Both the position numbers and the translations under genes were made by a program. From NCBI GenBank assembly GCA_036493735.1, contig DASXPH010000132.1:17637-81636 (forward strand): 64,000 nucleotides of DNA. The letters run 5' to 3'. Numbering within the stretch: the first letter of the stretch is position 1; every line of letters begins with the position of its first letter. The DNA comes from AG2 sp036493735 (GTDB lineage: Bacteria; Gemmatimonadota; Gemmatimonadetes; Gemmatimonadales; Gemmatimonadaceae). Positions 59,824-64,000 of the stretch are shown here, one piece after another. The notes below the pieces were generated by a model, which saw nothing but the letters and a program-made list of their open reading frames with translations, did not search any database and was not told where the DNA came from.

Positions 59824-60656
59824 ATGCGCTTCCTCGCTCTCGCCGCCGTTCTCGGGACTCGATAGACGGGCGCGTGCGCCCCGGCGCATCGTGCCGGTGC
59901 AGCCGACCTCTCACTGCGTGTGATGTCGTATAACATCCGCTCCGGCAACGGCGATCTGAGCGGCACCGCGGCGGCAATTCGCAAAATCGCGCCCGATGTC
60001 GTGGCGTTGCAGGAAGTCGATGTGCACTGGGCGCCACGCAGCAACTTCGCTGATCAGGCGACAGAACTTGGCCAACATCTCGACATGGCAGTACGCTTTG
60101 CGCGGATCTACCATCTGCCACCGCTGAGCGATACCGCGCCTCCACGGGAGTTCGGCGTTCGCGATCCTCAGCAAGTATCCGATTGTGCGCTTTGAGGATG
60201 ACTCCCTCACGCGTCTGTCTACTCAAGAGCGGAATTCCCGAGCCGACGCGTATGTCCGGTCTCCTCGATGCCATAATCGACGTCGCCGGCGTTCGCACCC
60301 GCGTCCTCAACACCCACCTGGACTATCGAGCCGATCCGCGCGTTCGGAAACGCCAGGTAGATGACATGCTCAACTACCTGGGGACGGCGCCGACAAGGAC
60401 CATAGTGTGCGGCGACCTGAATGCAGGGCCGGTTGCGCCTGAATTACAGCCGTTGTTCTCTCGGCTACACGATGCTTGGTCGAGCACGAGCGACAGCGGG
60501 TTTACCTATCCGGCCGACGAGCCAAAGAAGCGTATCGACTACGTGTTGACGACTTCGGACTTGCGTGTTCGCGGAACACGCGTCGTGACGACGCTGGCGT
60601 CCGACCACCGGCCCGTGGTCACCGACCTCGTTCTGACTGCGGCCTCGACCAAGTAG
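59824..60656 (+). pseudogene. broken secreted endonuclease/exonuclease/phosphatase family protein
   Basis: The reading frame starts as a signal peptide (MRFLALAAVLGTR) but a TAG at 59863-59865 interrupts it; in the same frame the mature protein follows (AADLSLRVMSYNIRSGNGDL; VVALQEVDVHW; PPREFGV). At about 60160 one extra base moves the next part (AILSKYPIVRFEDDSLTRLSTQERN) to another frame, and at about 60236 another extra base moves the rest (PEPTRMSGLLDAIIDVAG; RVLNTHLDYRADPR; IVCGDLNAGP; GFTYPADEPKKRIDYVLT; LASDHRPVVTDL) to the third. All catalytic motifs (N, E, D/N, SDH) are still readable. Three disabling changes make a functional product unlikely. The family includes Mg-dependent phosphodiesterases and sphingomyelinase-like enzymes. 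Confidence 0.9.
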
Positions 60657-60919
60657 CGGGCACTGATCGTGAACGAATGCAAGATCGCGGCGCAATCGTC
60701 GAACGCTGACCGATTGCCTTAGGGCATCTGATGGGGCCGCGTTGCCGGCCATCATGCTTGCTTGATGGCTTTCGGCGCTGTGAGATTCGACATGAGCCGC
60801 AAGGTTCGGACCGACGGATGTGGGCCGCCCGCGGCAGCCATCGATGACACAGGACAAGTGAGAGACCTCGATGCGTTCCGCCTTCGGCTGCGTCCCGCAT
60901 TGGCCGACGTGGCGATCGT

Positions 60920-60934
60920 TAATGATGTGTTCTA
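60920..60934 (+). repeat. direct repeat copy 1, TAATGATGTGTTCTA
   Basis: Matches TAATGATGTGATCTA at 61010-61024 with one difference; 90 bp apart, about nine helical turns. Possible regulator binding sites upstream of the protease. Confidence 0.5.
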
Positions 60935-61009
60935 ATGTACAAACGCTGATACTACAACTGGCCGGTAGGCGAAGACCGAACTTCGCCCGAAGAAATCCTG
61001 AGTGAATTC

Positions 61010-61024
61010 TAATGATGTGATCTA
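61010..61024 (+). repeat. direct repeat copy 2, TAATGATGTGATCTA
   Basis: Second copy of the element at 60920-60934, 223 bp before the protease start. Confidence 0.5.
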
Positions 61025-61247
61025 GCCTACTGCGGACCCGCTCAGCAGCGCGCGCCGCGAGTGCGCCTAACGGGTTTCGGGATGTGCGCGCGATCAGGGC
61101 ATACAGCTTGCGCGCCGCATGGCTCCGACGCTTTAGCCGAGACGCATCGGCCGTCGCGCGTATTTGTGATCGACATTACAAGAGTGCATTCGCCTGATCA
61201 CAGCTGCGCGATACGCGTCGCCTGTACCACTTGGAAGGGAGGAAGTC

Positions 61248-62876
61248 ATGCAGCGCTCATCTCCTCACCGTCGGAAGGCACACGTCCTCGCCGGCATTCT
61301 CGCCATCGGTGTTGCCGCGTGTAGCGAGACACGAACGCCCACGCAACCCAGGGTGCCGGTGAGCGCGGCTCGAACGATCACCGCGTTGACCCCGGGGGTC
61401 AGGCCCGCCGAGGAACACTTTCACTCACTCGCGCGGGAGATACCTGGCTTCGGTGGGTATTTCATCGACAGCACGGGTGGTCTGGTCGCCTATGTCACGG
61501 ATCTCACACGCGGCGACGCGCTTCGCACTCGACTCGGCGCGATCAGGCGCGCACACAGACTCGGCGCGAGGAATCCATCCATCTCCATACGCAAAGGCGA
61601 TTTCGACTTCCCGTCATTGGCACACTGGCGGGATCTCGTCTCGACGCACATCCTGGGTGTAGTTCCCGGCGTCGTGATGAGTGATGCCGACGAGGCAGCA
61701 AATCGAGTGACCATCGGGATCGACGAGAAGCAGAGTCCCAGAGTGCGGGGCGAAGTTTTGCGACTGCTTGGTTCCATCGGTGTGCCGGTGAACGCGGTTC
61801 GGTTCATACAATCGACTGCGGCGTCGGTCAACGTCGCCGCGCCAAAGGCGCGCTCTGCTTCCATTATGCTCGAGAACCAGAATCTTTCGGACGAACCCTC
61901 GCCTGTAGTTGCAGGTTATAAGATCAGCGTACCGGGAGGCTTCTGTACACTCGGGCCGATAGTCACACAGAACGGACATCCCGCTGCGATGACTGCATCG
62001 CATTGCACGGCGGCGACTTATGCGCTCGACGGATCGACGATCAGCACTGTTTTAGGAACCTTAATTGGGCAGGAGCAGGTCGATCCCTCTCCGAACTGCG
62101 GCTCGCACTGCCGGAACAGCGACGCGAGCTTGTTTTATCTGACCGCTGGCCTGGCCAATGACTTCGGCCGTATCGCGCGGACGACCGACATCAGTTTTAC
62201 TTGGGGGACGAGCGGAAGCCCCAATGTGGACCAGACCAACCCTACTCGCAATGTTATCCAAGCAGCGTCGTACTGGGATGTCACTAGTGGTATGACGCTG
62301 TATAAAACAGGGTGGCGGACCGGAACAACGGGCGGATACATCACTGCGACATGTAGCGATCAAATAGGCGCTGATGGATTCGTGAGGGCGTGCAGCATTA
62401 TCTCCACCTACTACGCCGATGAAGGCGACAGCGGCGCTCCAGTGTTCGCGTTCATACCCGGGAGGGGCCCCGCGGAAGTTGAGCTCGTGGGAATTCACTG
62501 GGGCGCAAATCCTTCCAACCAGACCGCGGCCTCCAGTTATTTCTATTGGGCGACTTCCGAGATCGGTGGGACGATCGAATCCACGCTCCCCGCATCTCTG
62601 TACGAGTATATCAGCGGTGAGTCTGACGTGAACAATTCACCATCGTGCAGACTCACCTATACGGCGAACGTCTCCGGCGGAGCAGCCCCGTATACGTACT
62701 CCTGGAATACGGATGGAACCATTCTTCAAGACAATGGCTCCTCCGTAGTCGCCAATTTCGCCGGCCCCGCGGAAGGTCATTTCATCAGCGTGAACGTCAC
62801 TGATGCAAACGGGGCGAGTTACGGTAGCGAGTGGGAGATCACCGCGGAGCCTGATTACGACATGTGCTACAACTAG
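61248..62876 (+). CDS. secreted lipoprotein, S1-type (chymotrypsin-like) serine protease with C-terminal Ig/PKD-like domain
   Basis: 542 residues. Type II signal peptide ending GVAAC (lipidated Cys at about 25). A propeptide-like region (about 45-215) is followed by the protease core: His in HPAAMTASHCTAATYA, Asp probably in CRNSDASLFYL, and Ser in YYADEGDSGAPVFAF, with paired Cys (FCTLGP with SHC; CGSHC; TATCSDQ with RACSI). The C-terminal 90 residues form a beta domain (CRLTYTANVSGGAAPYTYSWNTDG; ISVNVTDANGASYGSEWEI). Resembles alpha-lytic-like and streptogrisin-type enzymes. GGAAGGGAGGAAGTC before ATG 61248 is a strong ribosome site. Confidence 0.88.
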   Translation: MQRSSPHRRKAHVLAGILAIGVAACSETRTPTQPRVPVSAARTITALTPGVRPAEEHFHSLAREIPGFGGYFIDSTGGLVAYVTDLTRGDALRTRLGAIRRAHRLGARNPSISIRKGDFDFPSLAHWRDLVSTHILGVVPGVVMSDADEAANRVTIGIDEKQSPRVRGEVLRLLGSIGVPVNAVRFIQSTAASVNVAAPKARSASIMLENQNLSDEPSPVVAGYKISVPGGFCTLGPIVTQNGHPAAMTASHCTAATYALDGSTISTVLGTLIGQEQVDPSPNCGSHCRNSDASLFYLTAGLANDFGRIARTTDISFTWGTSGSPNVDQTNPTRNVIQAASYWDVTSGMTLYKTGWRTGTTGGYITATCSDQIGADGFVRACSIISTYYADEGDSGAPVFAFIPGRGPAEVELVGIHWGANPSNQTAASSYFYWATSEIGGTIESTLPASLYEYISGESDVNNSPSCRLTYTANVSGGAAPYTYSWNTDGTILQDNGSSVVANFAGPAEGHFISVNVTDANGASYGSEWEITAEPDYDMCYN

Positions 62877-62919
62877 CCCGAGGTGCGAAACTCAGCTCGA
62901 GCCCCGCGCCGGTGGACCA

Positions 62920-62953
62920 GACGAAGTGCGGACCTTGCGGTCCGCACTTCGTC
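62920..62953 (+). terminator. perfect 15-bp hairpin after the protease gene
   Basis: GACGAAGTGCGGACC-TTGC-GGTCCGCACTTCGTC, 43 bp after the stop. No T-run, but position and strength fit a transcript end; CCAGACGA/TCGTCTGG extends it imperfectly. Confidence 0.65.
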
Positions 62954-63416
62954 TCGTCTGGGCTCTGGCGGGAGACGTACAGCTTCATGTTTCCCGACAC
63001 GCGACTCGCCGCGACGCCGGCTGAGTTGAGCAGATATTAAGCTGGCGGGTTGCGACGAGCGGCGCGTGCTGGACGTCTCGTGCGATCTGGGACGCCACAC
63101 CGTCGCCTTCGCCGCGTGCAGGCGAATCGCTACGCCGGTCGAGCTGCTCGCACCGTTGCCGCGACGTTGGCTTCCGAGTGATAGGCGTCGACCACAGCCC
63201 GTTCTTGCTCGAGCGCGCGAGAGGTAGTGGGCCACGCGCGTGAACGTCCACTGGATCGACCCAGCCTGGTGTCTCGAGCTGAATGCGCCGGTGTCGCATG
63301 TCCCGCCATCCATGTCGCCGCATAGCGTAGAAGGCGACGCACTCGATATGTTGGATTTACCGCTGGTCTAAGCCTCGGACGGTTTCCTTGAGCGCGGCGC
63401 GCCATCGAGTGCACGA
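62954..63416 (+). pseudogene. decayed SAM-dependent methyltransferase trace in otherwise empty sequence
   Basis: At 63060 one frame reads RRVLDVSCDLGRHTVAFA, a class I methyltransferase motif I (normally VLDVGCGTGRHT). About 110 bp later, in a different frame from 63169, comes GFRVIGVDHSPFLLERARE, the matching motif II region. Between and after them the frames do not stay open, and VEGDALDMLDLP near 63328 may be a third piece. It looks like the remains of one gene with several indels; a chance match is possible. The rest of the region shows nothing I can support. Confidence 0.4.
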
Positions 63417-63593
63417 TTAGTGGTGCGAGAGTTCGATCACTATTGCGATGAGCCAGAAAAGCCACACAGCTGCGATGACGACCGCCACGCCATCGCGCGC
63501 TGGCCAAGGGTGACACTCCACAACAAAGTTTATGAAGAGAAAGAAGACAAGCACACGGGCCGCTGCAAAGGCCTTTATGGTGGGCTCCGCCAA
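63417..63593 (-). CDS. candidate small two-pass membrane protein
   Basis: 58 codons from TTG 63593: MAEPTIKAFAAARVLVFFLF and on, ending WLFWLIAIVIELSHH. Two very hydrophobic stretches (about 12-25 and 37-53) separated by ECHPWPARDG look like a real hairpin membrane protein. There is no good ribosome site and no recognised family, so this is a weak call. Confidence 0.35.
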   Translation of the reverse strand: MAEPTIKAFAAARVLVFFLFINFVVECHPWPARDGVAVVIAAVWLFWLIAIVIELSHH

Positions 63594-63764
63594 ATATCAA
63601 GGCCATGTGACGCCGAATTGATCCAGGCAAGCGAGGCGAGTACCAGATGCGCGGTCACGCCAACGACGCGGTACGGTTCGAGTGCGTTCGATGCTCGCCA
63701 TAAGCCAACAATTCGTTCATTATCTCGCTAGTCCCTACGTCATAGTCCTTAGCGCTTCGCCTGG

Positions 63765-64000
63765 ATGCTTCGCGGCTACTTCGACCGGATGGCGCTCCGG
63801 GCCGTACATCGCGCCGGTGCTCGCGTCGATCGCTACAAGCTTGCACGTCGCTCCTATGTCCGCGCGCAGCTGCTCGACGACCCTGTCATTCGCGACGCGG
63901 TGGCCCGTCATGCCGAGGAGGAGGGGATCAGCACAGGCGCCGCGTGGCATATTGTCGACGGCTACGTCGCCGAGATCGTGCCCTTCTTCAACATCATCGC
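63765..64000 (+). CDS. glycerol-phosphate acyltransferase-like protein, N-terminal part (cut by window edge)
   Basis: 78 codons from ATG 63765 to the window end without a stop: VDRYKLARRSYVRAQLLDDP, then VIRDAVARHAEEEGISTGAAW and HIVDGYVAEIVPFFNII. The helical head and the EIVPFFN segment fit the N-terminal region of PlsB-like 1-acyl-glycerol-3-phosphate or glycerol-3-phosphate acyltransferases; the catalytic HX4D motif would lie beyond the edge. A TAG 15 bases upstream in frame fixes the start near here; ATG 63789 is an alternative. Confidence 0.65.
   Translation, partial: MLRGYFDRMALRAVHRAGARVDRYKLARRSYVRAQLLDDPVIRDAVARHAEEEGISTGAAWHIVDGYVAEIVPFFNII

Larger units (their letters stand above)
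60657..61247. other. 591-bp intergenic region before the protease gene
   Basis: No convincing gene in either strand. It holds two near-identical 15-mers (60920 and 61010), one GCCTAAC heptamer (61065) and, at its end, the ribosome site GGAAGGGAGGAAG of the protease gene. Locally A/T-richer around 60920-61025. Confidence 0.6.

Noticed and set aside
63130..63630. 166-codon minus-strand frame in the accessory tail
   Set aside because: Arg/Ala/Cys-rich composition of a random GC frame, no domain, and it conflicts with the better hydrophobic 58-codon frame and the methyltransferase remnants.
59700..64000. Genomic island or prophage behind rpoC
   Set aside because: Gene decay and looser packing are seen, but there is no integrase, transposase, attachment repeat or tRNA boundary.

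Overview
The window is GC-rich, densely packed bacterial chromosome. The coding style and content fit Gemmatimonadota best: a PadR regulator paired with a long ADOP-type MacB/FtsX permease, many secreted or lipoprotein TPR proteins, a c-type cytochrome maturation block and a poxvirus-type topoisomerase IB. This assignment is an inference, because no 16S gene is present. Core genes are intact and syntenic, so this is a normal chromosome region and not a plasmid or phage.

Layout. 1-4.5 kb: start of ligA (truncated), a broken four-helix-bundle (S23/IVP) gene between inverted heptad arrays, an overlapping signalling cluster (receiver, receiver-diguanylate cyclase, GAF), a YtxH protein and a TPR protein. 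4.6-12 kb: thymidine phosphorylase, small membrane protein, old yellow enzyme, aldo/keto reductase, PadR plus ADOP permease, DoxX. 12-18.5 kb: secreted hypothetical, TPR lipoprotein, Ycf46-like AAA ATPase, GH3 glycosidase with PA14. 18.5-23 kb (minus): enoyl-CoA hydratase, recF, dciA, gyrB. 23-26.4 kb: topoisomerase IB, mtnA, a uracil-DNA glycosylase and small proteins. 26.4-30 kb: ccmE-ccmF-ccmH-zinc-ribbon block for cytochrome c maturation. 30-36 kb (minus): cutA, TPR, macro domain, transglutaminase and an ABC exporter in one tightly overlapping run. 36-46.6 kb: uvrA, the two L-serine dehydratase subunits, pspA, an AI-2E-type permease, a DUF1611 protein, a degenerate ABC-ATPase-like protein, cysS. 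46.6-59.8 kb: the tRNA Thr-Tyr-Gly-Thr cluster behind a good sigma-70 promoter, then rpmG, secE, nusG, rplK, rplA, rplJ, rplL, rpoB, rpoC and a strong terminator. 59.8-64 kb: an accessory tail with a broken secreted endonuclease/phosphatase gene, a lipoprotein S1-type protease, a decayed methyltransferase trace, a candidate small membrane protein and the start of an acyltransferase.

Most interesting non-gene signals: (i) 7-bp tandem arrays (CCACCAG / CTGGTGG) at several intergenic sites, three times as inverted pairs, which contain overlapping copies of the octamer GCTGGTGG (the E. coli Chi sequence); one pair brackets the broken four-helix-bundle gene. (ii) The heptamer GTTAGGC, seen at least 31 times across the window and mostly inside genes. 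(iii) Several near-perfect hairpins and other intergenic inverted repeats. Two genes carry multiple clear inactivating changes. No rRNA gene, CRISPR array, integrase or transposase was found.
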